In this document: positions 25,273-33,919 of the stretch, in pieces
How positions within the stretch are numbered: position 1 is the stretch's first letter
How the letters are laid out: each line of letters opens with the position of its first letter
Assembly (NCBI RefSeq): GCF_028736115.1
Contig: NZ_CP117877.1
Coordinates: forward strand, 372,001 to 436,000
Length of the DNA stretch: 64,000 nt
From: Mucilaginibacter sp. KACC 22063
Lineage (GTDB): Bacteria; Bacteroidota; Bacteroidia; Sphingobacteriales; Sphingobacteriaceae
Direction: 5' to 3'
Notes under the pieces: model-generated
Told to the model about the DNA's origin: nothing
Databases searched by the model: none
What the model saw: only the letters and a program-made list of their open reading frames with translations
Program-made: the position numbers and the translations under genes

Positions 25273-26455
25273 ATGAGCTTTAACGTCAATTGTGACGAAT
25301 ACAAAGTAATGGGCCTGGCACCCTACGGGGAGCCTCTATATACAGATCAGATCTTTAAACACCTGGTAGATTTAAAGGACGACGGTTCTTTTCGCCTCCG
25401 CATGCCATACTTTAACTATTGTACCGGCCTTACCATGACATCTTCCAGGTTTGACCTCTTGTTTGGCCAGCCGCCAAGGAAAGCCGGGGCGGAAATCAGC
25501 CAGTTCCACATGGATATCACCTGTTCCATACAAGCTGCTGCCGAAAAGATCATGCTTAGCCTGACATCGGCATTGCACCGGGAATATCAGCTTGATGATT
25601 TGTGAATGGCCGGCGGCGTAGCGCTAAACTGCCTAGCCAATGGGAAAATATAGGAACAATAGGGTTTTAAGCGGATCTGGATCCAACCGGTCGCAGGGGA
25701 TGCCGGCGGGGCATTGGGAGCGGCCTACGCGGCCTATTATGAGTATTCGGAAGATGCACGGGGCGATAAAATGCAGAATGCCCTGTTAGGCCCGTCGTTT
25801 GCTAATGATGAAATCAGGCAATGTCTGCTAGCAAACGGGATCAGTTATGAACAGCTGTCAACAGAAAAGCTTAACGAAACAGTAGCCGCCTGTTTGGCTG
25901 ATGGAAAAGTAGTAGGTTACTTTAGGGGCCGCATGGAGTTTGGTCCAAGGGCCCTCGGAGCCCGCAGTATCCTCGCCGATCCGCGGAATGCAGATATGTA
26001 AAGTACTTTAAACCAAAAGATCAAATTCAGGGAATCTTTCCGGCCCTTTGCGTCGGCTGTGATAGCGGAATATGCTACTGACTATTTTGAGTTGTCGGCG
26101 CCAAGTCCGTACATGTTGCTGGTAACCAGCGTAAAACCCGAGCTACGGATCTTAGGGGACGAAATTAAACCTACCTTAAAAGGTTTTGATAAACTAAAAA
26201 TCCGGCGACAGTTATCCCCGCTGTCACCCATATCGACTACACTTCCCGTGTGCAAACTGTTAATTCACAGGAAAAACCTGGCTTTTACAACCTGCTTCAG
26301 GCTTTTTACAAGCTAACAGGTTGCCCATGCCTGGTGAATACCTCCTTTAACCGTATGGACGAACCGATTGTAAATACCCCCAGGAAGCCCTTGACTGTTT
26401 TATGCAAACAGGTATGGACATCTTAGTGCTGGAAGATTTTTTGTTAAGAAAATAA
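25273..26455 (+). pseudogene. Carbamoyltransferase (NodU/CmcH family) remnant
   Basis: Successive plus-strand pieces match the C-terminal two-thirds of a NodU/CmcH carbamoyltransferase: 'CDEYKVMGLAPYGEP', 'AGGVALNCLANGKI', '[20 protein letters not shown]', '[20 protein letters not shown]', 'FRPFASAVIAEY', then 'CLVNTSFNRMDEPI' in a shifted frame. In-frame stops interrupt it near 25603, 25651, 25666 and 25999, with frameshifts near 26200 and 26380. The N-terminal domain is missing. Clearly non-functional. Members O-carbamoylate antibiotics or Nod factors. Confidence 0.85.
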
Positions 26456-27204
26456 GTGATAGAGCTGATCTGTCAGCCATTCAAAGATATCATAGTTTTT
26501 TAAGTGCTCCTGACCAGCAAAGCGGGCGATAAACTCAGTCGAGCAGGCTACCAAATCCACGGACATTCTCTTCGTTAGTATTAGTCAGCTCGTATTGGTA
26601 GCGTCAATAAATCCTCAATCACCGAAGTCATTATCATAGCTATTAACGACAGGCCAGGTACACACTCATCGAATGACATCGTATTAATCCAAGTTAGATT
26701 CTCCATTTATACATCGTCTAAAAAACTACTGCCGTTCCGCAGGGGACTGCGGCCGCGCTCTCCGCTCTATCTGCCGGGGACGGCAGGATAACGCTTCCGA
26801 TCACTAACGGGCTACTTCGCTGATGATGGTTTAGGCAGGCGACGGCGGGGCAGCCTTCGGCCGGAGCAACCACCGGCAGGGCATGCCCCGCCGCCGCTCC
26901 CTGCCCCGGTTCCATTCTTTTTTCTGTTACTGGTTCCATTGATGTTTAGGAACCCTTCAGGGTTTTCCGCTTTTGACCTCTGCTTGAGGCAAATTTACCC
27001 CTCTTCAGCGGGCAAGGCCATGTGAATGCCGTCAAAAAATCTCCACCCCCGGGTGGGGTAGTATTTTTTGTATGGCGGCAGCCTTGACCCGCTCTCCCCC
27101 CGCGCAAGTGATTTGCCTCTATCAGAGGCCAAAAGCTAAGGACTGCCAAAGACGCCTTTGAAAAAAAGTAAAAGAAAAAAAAGCAAAACAAAAAAAGCAC
27201 AAAA
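26456..27204. other. Intergenic region at left edge of the PRTRC cassette
   Basis: No supported gene. 26456-26700 may hold a decayed minus-strand ORF start. 26730-26930 is strikingly GC-rich with runs of GCCGCC/CCGGCAG type, unlike its surroundings. A short hairpin (CCACCC/GGGTGG, 27043-27056) is followed by TAGTATTTTTTG. 27150-27204 is an A-rich leader with repeated AAAAG/AAAAC tracts before the first cassette gene. Such spacers are common in Bacteroidota conjugative elements, so 26700 is a plausible left boundary. Confidence 0.5.
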
Positions 27205-27636
27205 ATGGAAAAGCAACAATTCACGTACAGCATTCAACCCCTTTTGGAAGAAAAAGAGGGGAACATTTCGGGGCCAATGTCGCCTGTCTTATTTGCCAAA
27301 GAAATGGCTTCACAAGTCGGCTTTAAGTACAACCGCCTTGCACGGTTATGGCTTGCGGATGAACGCATCAACCAATGCCGGGAGGACGGCGGGTTAACAG
27401 GTAACGACACGCTCATCATCGGTGCCGTTTACAAAGACAACGTTTGGCTGAGCCTGTGGGTAGATACAGGCGTAGGCGGTGTAGCTGTCGCTTCGGCGTT
27501 CCGTTCAGACCGCAGCATTGACTTCGTGGAATTATACCGCAGGCAACCCTATGTCAGCAAACTAAGCCAAAATCAGGTTACCGACATCTTCCAGTCCATT
27601 TTCAATGACCCCACCCAAATCAACATTAAATCTTAA
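27205..27636 (+). CDS. Hypothetical protein, PRTRC-associated
   Basis: 143 aa, soluble, no recognised domain. Contains 'RLARLWLADERINQCREDGG' and 'GAVYKDNVWLSLWVDTGVGG'. It is first in the cassette, preceded by an A-rich leader. The position suggests a PRTRC-linked accessory protein, but nothing indicates its activity. Confidence 0.65.
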   Translation: MEKQQFTYSIQPLLEEKEGNISGPMSPVLFAKEMASQVGFKYNRLARLWLADERINQCREDGGLTGNDTLIIGAVYKDNVWLSLWVDTGVGGVAVASAFRSDRSIDFVELYRRQPYVSKLSQNQVTDIFQSIFNDPTQINIKS

Positions 27637-27649
27637 AAATGGATACGCC

Positions 27650-27871
27650 ATGAAAATTCTCACTAAAATAAAAAGCTTATTGTCGGCATCAACCAAACAG
27701 GATGATACCGTAGTCCTGTACTCCCAAAACCTTAAAGTGGTCTATAAACACAATGACATCGGTGTGTCGACTGACTATTACCAACGGGGGACAAACGAAC
27801 CGTTCCGAATGGATCAGGTGTGGTTTTCAGATATACCAACTCAAGCTACTCCCAAAAAAGCTTCATACTGA
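27650..27871 (+). CDS. Small hypothetical protein, PRTRC-associated
   Basis: 73 aa from ATG 27650; the frame is open to 27605, overlapping the previous gene, but the ATG after a 13-base gap is preferred. No known domain. The sequence is basic at the N-terminus ('KILTKIKSLL') and strand-rich after. It lies between cassette genes in the same direction. Confidence 0.5.
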   Translation: MKILTKIKSLLSASTKQDDTVVLYSQNLKVVYKHNDIGVSTDYYQRGTNEPFRMDQVWFSDIPTQATPKKASY

Positions 27872-27908
27872 ACAACCAAATGAACAGCAACAAATAAGCC
27901 ATACCGCC

Positions 27909-28457
27909 ATGAAAACGATACAATTAAACCTATACCATTTTAGCGAACTCAGCGAGGAAGCGCAGAAAAAAGCATTGGCAGACCATCAGGACTTCAACGT
28001 CAGCCACAACTGGTGGGACAACGTTTACGAGGACGCAAAAACAGTCGGCCTCAAAATTACGGGGTTTGACCTTGACAGGGCATGGTACTGCAATGCCGAA
28101 TATATTCATGACGCTCTTTACACCGCAAGGCAAATCAGCCTTAACCACGGTGGAAAAACAGGGACATTTTTAACCACTGCCGAGTTCCAGCTAAGGCGTG
28201 ACCAAATCGTCAACACATGGCCGAAAGACGAAAATGGTGAATTTGAGCAGACGGACGGCCTCGACAACTCCCTCGACGAAGTGGAAAACCAGTACCTCAA
28301 AGCCCTTTGCCGTCAGTACTTGCACATCCTTGACCTTGAGTATGACTATCTCACAAGCGACGAAGCCATTGCGGATGTATTGACCGCCAATGACTATTGG
28401 TTTACCGCAGACGGCAAAATAGCCACCCATTTAGAAAAATTAGCATTAACCGCATAA
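27909..28457 (+). CDS. Hypothetical protein, 'FSELSEEAQKKAL' type
   Basis: 182 aa from ATG 27909 (the frame extends upstream to 27753 without a better start). The N-terminus 'YHFSELSEEAQKKALADH' is shared by phage and plasmid proteins sometimes annotated as antitoxin-like; I regard that label as unproven. Trp/Tyr-rich and acidic, probably cytoplasmic. Situated just upstream of PRTRC E with 11 bases between. Confidence 0.65.
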   Translation: MKTIQLNLYHFSELSEEAQKKALADHQDFNVSHNWWDNVYEDAKTVGLKITGFDLDRAWYCNAEYIHDALYTARQISLNHGGKTGTFLTTAEFQLRRDQIVNTWPKDENGEFEQTDGLDNSLDEVENQYLKALCRQYLHILDLEYDYLTSDEAIADVLTANDYWFTADGKIATHLEKLALTA

Positions 28458-28468
28458 AAAGCAATAAG

Positions 28469-29053
28469 ATGAAAACGAACTTTTTTGAGAACATAGGCAA
28501 CCTGAACGCCCCCGGTATTTGGACAATCGGCATCCAAAACGATGAAAACGGCAACTTTACCGTATCTGCCTTATACGCTCCTTTTAAATCAAACGACCCC
28601 GCCACCAAAATGATCGTACCCCTCATTCACAGGGGCAAGGCATCGGATATGGACGAGGGCTTTTTTAAAGCCACCGTAACGCAGGTTGAAGCCTTGCAGG
28701 GGTTATACAGTAATATTAAAGCCGTAACCGCAAGTGTAGATACGGCGAAGAAAAAATTAGGACAGGGAAGCAAGCCCCAACCCCTTAAACCCCAACCCGC
28801 AGGCGCTGAAACGGACGAGATTGAAGTGGGAGAACCCAAAGCATCTGCCGAGGATAAGAAAAGAGCCTATACCGATGCGATCAGAAAAGTGGTGGAATTG
28901 AACGATGCCTGCAAATATGAGGATGCCCTGAATATTCTGCCATCGGTAGCCGACTATCCCGAGAAAAAAGAAGAACTGGAGAAAAGACGCACTGACCTTG
29001 AACGCAAAAAAGCACAATACGCACAGGCATTATCATTATTTAACGAGGCTTAA
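28469..29053 (+). CDS. PRTRC system protein E
   Basis: 194 aa from ATG 28469. The N-terminal domain ('FFENIGNL...GIWTIGIQNDENGNFTVS') and the C-terminal Lys/Glu-rich helix with Pro-Gln linker at about 100-125 fit PRTRC protein E. Function of the family is unknown. The following gene is PRTRC C, 12 bases downstream, as in other cassettes. Confidence 0.75.
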   Translation: MKTNFFENIGNLNAPGIWTIGIQNDENGNFTVSALYAPFKSNDPATKMIVPLIHRGKASDMDEGFFKATVTQVEALQGLYSNIKAVTASVDTAKKKLGQGSKPQPLKPQPAGAETDEIEVGEPKASAEDKKRAYTDAIRKVVELNDACKYEDALNILPSVADYPEKKEELEKRRTDLERKKAQYAQALSLFNEA

Positions 29054-29065
29054 AAATAACACATT

Positions 29066-29284
29066 ATGTTACAGACAACGCAACTCGAAAGAATTTTTAT
29101 CCATAAGGATAACGGGCAGGAAGTCCGTCTGACAGACCCTAACGACCGCATGAACCCAGATATGGTGCTAAACTTTTACACGGCCACTTATCCCATCCTG
29201 ACCAATGCCCGGATCGTCGGGCCGGAGATCAAGAACGATGAGATACAATACCGCTTTGAAAGCACAATGGGCACCAAAGGTTAA
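29066..29284 (+). CDS. PRTRC system protein C
   Basis: 72 aa. 'RIFIHKDNGQEVRLTDPN' and 'VLNFYTATYPILTNARIVGP' are hallmark stretches of PRTRC protein C, a small ubiquitin-like-sized protein conserved in all cassettes. With a ThiF-like activating enzyme nearby it is tempting to see it as a conjugated or sulphur-carrier-like partner. The C-terminus is STMGTKG, not a diglycine. Confidence 0.82.
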   Translation: MLQTTQLERIFIHKDNGQEVRLTDPNDRMNPDMVLNFYTATYPILTNARIVGPEIKNDEIQYRFESTMGTKG

Positions 29285-29295
29285 TCCGCACCATC

Positions 29296-29472
29296 ATGGA
29301 AACGAACAAAATTAAAAGAAAAGTAACAGTTATAGAGGAGAGCAAACAATGGAAACTGCACCAGCTATTCGGAGAATTTATTCAAAACTTAGACCGCTTG
29401 CCCGATGCAAGGCAAGTACAGCAAAACCCGCTAAGAAGCGCGCCAAAGGAACGCACCGTAATGGTTTTCTGA
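29296..29472 (+). CDS. Small hypothetical ORF overlapping the PRTRC F start
   Basis: 58 aa from ATG 29296 to TGA 29472, 11 bases after PRTRC C. Basic N-terminus, then an amphipathic helix ('QWKLHQLFGEFIQNLDRL'). It overlaps the annotated start of the next gene by 124 bases. The composition looks protein-like and spacing fits the operon, so the downstream gene may really start later than 29349. Confidence 0.5.
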   Translation: METNKIKRKVTVIEESKQWKLHQLFGEFIQNLDRLPDARQVQQNPLRSAPKERTVMVF

Positions 29473-30458
29473 CCCATTCGTTCAAGCCTTTTCTAAGCCT
29501 GCCCTTCGCCCATCACGGGCAGGGTGAACGGCAGTTTTTCCAGTCACTCGAGAACCTTTGCGCATTGCACCAATGGCAAGCCCCCGATGTTTCGGGCTTG
29601 CCGTTCCCGCAGAACGTTTCGGCCATATTGGAAAAGTTGTCTGCACAACGCTTTGACGGCGCATCGGTTATGCTGTTGCAGGATCTAGGTTACCCCGCCC
29701 GACTGGCGACCGTCAAAACCTATAATACAGGTCACTGCCTGTATTATATTCCGGTACGCCCTTTTTGGCAAATGAAAAATGAGCCATCCAAACAGGCTTG
29801 TTTTGAATTAACGCGGACACTATTTGCATACCTCTATCAAATCGCAGGTGTCCCGTATTTCCGTGAACCGGGCTATCTGGATAACACGTATGACAGTTTG
29901 GAAAACTGGATCAGCGAGGTTGACGATAACGGCAACGAGGATGAGGAAGAAGAAATTTTCAGAAAACGCCAGTTTGCCGAGTTTGAACTACTGAAACAGG
30001 CAGGCGACTTGTTGTTGCCCGACATCAAAAAGCCCCTTGATTTGGCTTTATGGGAAAACCAACTCCAAACATTTGCAGCGACAGATAAGCACGGCAAAGA
30101 CCTGCGGGAGGTCGCCTACGAGTTTTTGAAACTGGTTAAAGATTATCCCTCCCGTGCCATTAAGGAAAGCATGCACTACGAATTATACGAAGGGGAGGAA
30201 AATTACCAAATCTATTGGGAAAACTATATCTCCTTTTACTGGAGTGGCAGGGACGCCCTTGAAAGTATGCTTTACGACATGGTGAACAACGAGTTTCAGG
30301 AAGCAGGCTATCAGGAAGAACCGATTGCCGTGCAGTGGTTTGACTCCCCGCAGGATGTACCACGCCATGATTTTGATTTTGAAAACAGACTTTTTTTCCT
30401 GTTGGACGAACTAACAGGCATACTTAACGAATTGGACCATGAAGAACCTAACCGATAA
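29349..30458 (+). CDS. PRTRC system protein F
   Basis: 369 aa as the frame stands, but the first 45 residues are basic and low in structure and overlap the preceding small ORF. The conserved part begins at 'SFKPFLSLPFAHHG'. The central acidic stretch 'NEDEEEEIFRKRQ' and C-terminal 'ENRLFFLLDELTGIL' fit PRTRC F. Overlaps PRTRC B by 20 bases. Function unknown. Confidence 0.75.
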   Translation: METAPAIRRIYSKLRPLARCKASTAKPAKKRAKGTHRNGFLTHSFKPFLSLPFAHHGQGERQFFQSLENLCALHQWQAPDVSGLPFPQNVSAILEKLSAQRFDGASVMLLQDLGYPARLATVKTYNTGHCLYYIPVRPFWQMKNEPSKQACFELTRTLFAYLYQIAGVPYFREPGYLDNTYDSLENWISEVDDNGNEDEEEEIFRKRQFAEFELLKQAGDLLLPDIKKPLDLALWENQLQTFAATDKHGKDLREVAYEFLKLVKDYPSRAIKESMHYELYEGEENYQIYWENYISFYWSGRDALESMLYDMVNNEFQEAGYQEEPIAVQWFDSPQDVPRHDFDFENRLFFLLDELTGILNELDHEEPNR

Positions 30459-31161
30459 TTTCAGCAACCTGTATCAGCCTGTAAAAACACTGCTGATCTA
30501 CACCAAGCATACCGAAGAAGATACGACGAGTGTATATGTCGAAAGTTACGACATCAGTAAAATGGGTAACCCGATCAATGCCCATCCGTTGACTGTTAAG
30601 GAAATGTTGAGTCTGAGCGCAATCTTCCAGTCTGCACAGGAATTTAAGACAGGCTTCCTGCGTTGCAGGGGAGTGATGCCGAACAAGGTTTTATATGTCA
30701 ATCCTGAAAAAGCAGGTTACGCCGTGTGGTATACCCCGCCACAGGAAGTACCCCTGTTTTTTGCAAATACATTAGGCATCAAATCGGGAAGGGGCAAAGT
30801 TCCTGCAATGGTATGGAAAGCAAGCCGGGAAGAACTCAGCGTGTATGCCCTGAAAGGACATCGCAAACCTGTTGGTAATACCGCCCTCTTTTATGCACCC
30901 TTTTTCAATGTAGCCACTGATGGTAAGGTCTGCATGGGAACCGTCCGCATCAACATCGGGCAGGAAACCCGGCTGGAAGAATTTACGGCACTGTGGGAGA
31001 ACTATTTCTGGAACAGTTACTTCAGCCACCTCATGGGTGAGTTTAACCCCGTAACGGAGAATATCGTGCAGCTGTGGCAGCAACAGGTCGCCACTGACCG
31101 TGTATTTCCCTGCCAGCTTTTAAAACCCACCCGTTACACGCTTAAAAATTTGTTCCTATGA
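30439..31161 (+). CDS. PRTRC system protein B
   Basis: 240 aa. 'LFFANTLGIKSGRGKVPAMV' and 'NTALFYAPFFNVATDGKVCM' match PRTRC protein B. It overlaps both F (20 bases) and ThiF (4 bases), so translation is coupled. No catalytic motif is known for the family. Confidence 0.82.
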   Translation: MKNLTDNFSNLYQPVKTLLIYTKHTEEDTTSVYVESYDISKMGNPINAHPLTVKEMLSLSAIFQSAQEFKTGFLRCRGVMPNKVLYVNPEKAGYAVWYTPPQEVPLFFANTLGIKSGRGKVPAMVWKASREELSVYALKGHRKPVGNTALFYAPFFNVATDGKVCMGTVRINIGQETRLEEFTALWENYFWNSYFSHLMGEFNPVTENIVQLWQQQVATDRVFPCQLLKPTRYTLKNLFL

Positions 31162-32051
31162 AAACCCAAAAACTGAAAGTGGTCAAATCCGCTGTACATA
31201 TTGTAGAAAAATCATTGCTGACCCCTTATAACCCGCTAATCGTCAACCTGATTGGGGCGGGCGGGACAGGAAGCCAGTTCCTGACCGCACTCGCAAGGAT
31301 CAACCATGCGCTGATTGCCCTGAACCATCCCGGCCTGATGGTACGGGTGTTTGACGATGATACCGTACAGGAAGCTAACTTAGGCAGGCAGCTTTTTTCA
31401 ACCGCAGAACTCGGCCTGCACAAGGCCGTGGCCTTGGTAAACCGCATCAACCTGTTTTTCGGCACGAACTGGAAAGCCATACCTGAAAGATACAACACGA
31501 AAACGTTGAAGGACGAACCCGAATTAGGCATGGCCGAACTAACCATATCCTGCGTGGACACGGTGCCCGCAAGGTTTGAAATTGCAGACCTGTTATCCAA
31601 TATTTACGAAAGCAGGAGGCATGCCTATCACCATCCCCTCTATTGGATGGACTTCGGCAACAGCAGGGACACAGGACAGGTCGTTCTTTCCACCATTGCC
31701 GAGATACAGCAATCCGCCTCCAAAAAATTTGAGGTGGTAAGCCACCTGCCATTAGTAACCCATGAATTTAAGGAATTGCTGGAGAACGCCGAAAAAAGCG
31801 ACAATACGCCAAGCTGTTCATTGGCGGAAGCCCTGACCCATCAGGATTTATTTATCAATTCCGCATTAGCGAATTTGGGCGCATCCCTGTTATGGCAGTT
31901 ATTCAGAGAGGGTATGCTGTTTAACAGGGGATTTTTCCTGAACCTTAAAGATTTCAGGGCGACACCGATCAAAGTAACACCGACCGTTGATAACACCATC
32001 AAAATGCCGAAACGAAATCACTCAGGAACCAAAACCCGTAAAGCAGCCTGA
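31158..32051 (+). CDS. PRTRC ThiF-family protein (E1-like)
   Basis: 297 aa with an E1-like nucleotide-binding fold: 'NLIGAGGTGSQFLTALARI' is the GxGxxG adenylation loop at about 30-48, followed by 'VFDDDTVQEANLGRQLF' (the D...N.R motif of ThiF/MoeB/E1 enzymes). In known relatives this domain adenylates the C-terminus of a ubiquitin-like protein. The partner is not identified; PRTRC C is the most obvious candidate. Starts 4 bases before the B stop. Confidence 0.88.
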   Translation: MKTQKLKVVKSAVHIVEKSLLTPYNPLIVNLIGAGGTGSQFLTALARINHALIALNHPGLMVRVFDDDTVQEANLGRQLFSTAELGLHKAVALVNRINLFFGTNWKAIPERYNTKTLKDEPELGMAELTISCVDTVPARFEIADLLSNIYESRRHAYHHPLYWMDFGNSRDTGQVVLSTIAEIQQSASKKFEVVSHLPLVTHEFKELLENAEKSDNTPSCSLAEALTHQDLFINSALANLGASLLWQLFREGMLFNRGFFLNLKDFRATPIKVTPTVDNTIKMPKRNHSGTKTRKAA

Positions 32052-32052
32052 T

Positions 32053-32235
32053 ATGAAAATCATAGATTTAAATGGCAAGGTCATTGAGGTAGAAAATATT
32101 AACCTCGCTTTGTTACAGGCCGATGATTACAGGCATTACCGTGTAAACAAGCCTACCGAGAACGACCTGAACCGATACGCCTATTGGGAAGATATTTACC
32201 AAAAACTACTTCATCTTAAAATGGAAGAGCTATGA
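32053..32235 (+). CDS. Small hypothetical protein, PRTRC-associated
   Basis: 60 aa from ATG 32053, one base after the ThiF gene. Acidic and soluble, no known domain ('INLALLQADDYRHYRVNKPT'). Its stop overlaps the next start by 4 bases, so it is translationally coupled. Confidence 0.6.
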   Translation: MKIIDLNGKVIEVENINLALLQADDYRHYRVNKPTENDLNRYAYWEDIYQKLLHLKMEEL

Positions 32236-32441
32236 AAACATTCATTTATTTCATCTGCACCTGTTTCATTTCAACAGGTGTGTACTTCGCAACCTTAAAC
32301 AGCCACCATCTGATTTACGGCATTGTAATCGCATTCGCCGTATGGGCTTGGTTTCTATGGGGCTGGAATCACAGGAGCAGGAAAGCCGCCGAAAGGCGGG
32401 ACAGGTTCCGTGACCAAGACCGGACATCCAACCGCAGGTAG
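32232..32441 (+). CDS. Small membrane protein, PRTRC-associated
   Basis: 69 aa with two predicted membrane helices (about 4-22 and 27-45, the second ending AWFLWGWNH) and a strongly basic cytoplasmic tail rich in Arg. Conserved position downstream of ThiF in Bacteroidota cassettes is likely but function is unknown. Confidence 0.6.
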   Translation: MKTFIYFICTCFISTGVYFATLNSHHLIYGIVIAFAVWAWFLWGWNHRSRKAAERRDRFRDQDRTSNRR

Positions 32442-32462
32442 GACGACAAACCAAATATCGTT

Positions 32463-33599
32463 ATGGTAAAGATTAAGGAGGGATATGTGATGTCCGAAAG
32501 GGAACGTGCGGAGTTTGAAAGGCAGGATGCTTTGCCGCGGAAAACAGCGGCGCGGGTAGACTATTATTTCAAACCGCAAACCAAGTACCCGCCACGCATA
32601 TATGTGTTTATGGATGCCGACTTGTGGCGTGACCGAAACCGCAGGCCGATGGGGCTGCATACGGCGTTCCCGTTTCTGAGCAGGCCCATGACTAAAGGCG
32701 AAATAGAATATCACCACTTTGACTGGCGGCTATGTTATCACCAGTACGAGGATTGGGAAAGGCTTCTCTATGCCGAAGAAAAAGAGGCCGGGGATTTGGA
32801 TTTGGAAACCGAAGGCGCAGGAACTGACTTCTTAAATCAGTTGAAGTCCTTTCGTGAAAAATTCCCGCTAAAAAGCGGTTTGAGGAAACTCCCGCCCGTC
32901 CCGCCCGAAGTACCTGCGGATGAGGAAACGGTTTATTTACGGGAATTGATTGCTACGGGTCATACCCTTAACGCAGCAGGGGTAGCAAAGCGATTGGATG
33001 ATGAACTGCAAACGCATAAACGTCCGGCCGTACTGATCGCCCTGCGCCAGCTTTACCAGAATTTCGGGAAGGCCGATGACAAACAAACCGTCCTGACCGA
33101 GCAGGGCATCCGGCGCAAAGTAGATTTACAGCAACAGCGCACACGTCGCAACTTCGTCCGGCGCGTATTTCAAAAAAACAAGCTGTTCGCACTGGAAGAA
33201 ATACAGGCCAAATATCCTGATTATGCAGCGGACATGCTTGCCGCAGACCTGCACATGGTGAAGGCAAGCCCCAAGCATAAAAAGCATAAACCGGTCACCG
33301 ACCTGCGGCGATGCCAGCTGGAAAAACTGGCGCAGCGTTTAAAATATGAGCAACTGGATGATAAAGCCTATAACGATACCTGTAACCGTATCGCCATACT
33401 ACAGCATGCGCACAGCCTGCGCTTACCTGTTCCCTTACTGGTTAATTTACAGCAGGAGGCCCTCGTCTACAGTTTCCCCTGGCAGATACGTGAGGGCGTG
33501 GTTAAAGCGTTCGTGGCGTTCGCAAACCAACCGGGCATGACGCACCAGGCCCTACAGGAAAAGCATAACGAAGTGGTGCGCTCGAATTACAGCTACTAA
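32463..33599 (+). CDS. Hypothetical protein, PRTRC-associated
   Basis: 378 aa, soluble, basic. N-terminal region with 'DYYFKPQTKYPPRIYVFMDADLWR'; the C-terminal 150 residues are helical. No recognised fold or catalytic motif. It is the largest gene in the cassette and the last intact one. It could be structural or nucleic-acid-binding by charge, but this is speculation. Confidence 0.65.
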   Translation: MVKIKEGYVMSERERAEFERQDALPRKTAARVDYYFKPQTKYPPRIYVFMDADLWRDRNRRPMGLHTAFPFLSRPMTKGEIEYHHFDWRLCYHQYEDWERLLYAEEKEAGDLDLETEGAGTDFLNQLKSFREKFPLKSGLRKLPPVPPEVPADEETVYLRELIATGHTLNAAGVAKRLDDELQTHKRPAVLIALRQLYQNFGKADDKQTVLTEQGIRRKVDLQQQRTRRNFVRRVFQKNKLFALEEIQAKYPDYAADMLAADLHMVKASPKHKKHKPVTDLRRCQLEKLAQRLKYEQLDDKAYNDTCNRIAILQHAHSLRLPVPLLVNLQQEALVYSFPWQIREGVVKAFVAFANQPGMTHQALQEKHNEVVRSNYSY

Positions 33600-33619
33600 C
33601 CACATAAACATCAAAAATT

Positions 33620-33919
33620 ATGAGAACGATAACCACAAAAACTGCTCATGCCATTGCCGCTGACTGGCATGGCGGCCAGTGGACGGCATTATACGCCTTT
33701 GCCTCCAGCGGTCAATTGCAGGCGGCACAGGAACCCCTTTGCCTTGCGGAGATAGCTGAAAACCTGAGCAACAGTCCTATCAGTCCTGTACAGTTAAAAC
33801 GGCTGCAAAGCCTTAAACGTTTTTTTGAAAGCATAAAATCAATGATACAACTTACGCTTATCTTAGGTATTAAGTGCCTTAAATCAAGCGGTAACAAATT
33901 GAGCAATGTCTCTGGCTAA
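33620..33919 (+). CDS. Small hypothetical protein, probably truncated at its C-terminus
   Basis: 99 aa. The first about 73 residues ('MRTITTKTAHAIAADWHGGQ...LKRLQSLKRFFE') look like a normal small cassette protein. The last 25 continue into sequence antisense to the hydrolase gene (which ends at 33884), suggesting a recombination joint near 33840 that replaced the original tail. That point is a plausible right boundary of the PRTRC fragment. Confidence 0.45.
   Translation: MRTITTKTAHAIAADWHGGQWTALYAFASSGQLQAAQEPLCLAEIAENLSNSPISPVQLKRLQSLKRFFESIKSMIQLTLILGIKCLKSSGNKLSNVSG

Larger units (their letters stand above)
26700..33840 (+). mobile_element. Isolated PRTRC cassette from a conjugative or integrative element
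   Basis: Thirteen closely packed plus-strand genes include PRTRC E, C, F, B and ThiF homologues in the usual order plus small unknown proteins. PRTRC (ParB-related, ThiF-related cassette) is found on plasmids and integrative elements. No ParB, JAB-domain A protein, mobilisation, transfer or integrase gene is present, and both flanks are broken genes, so this looks like a stranded fragment. Boundaries are approximate: the GC-rich spacer on the left, loss of coding sense in the 99-aa ORF on the right. Confidence 0.65.

Noticed and set aside
26718..27233. Minus-strand ORFs in the GC-rich spacer
   Set aside because: Low-complexity, Phe-run and Pro/Ala-biased translations without starts in context; treated as non-coding spacer.
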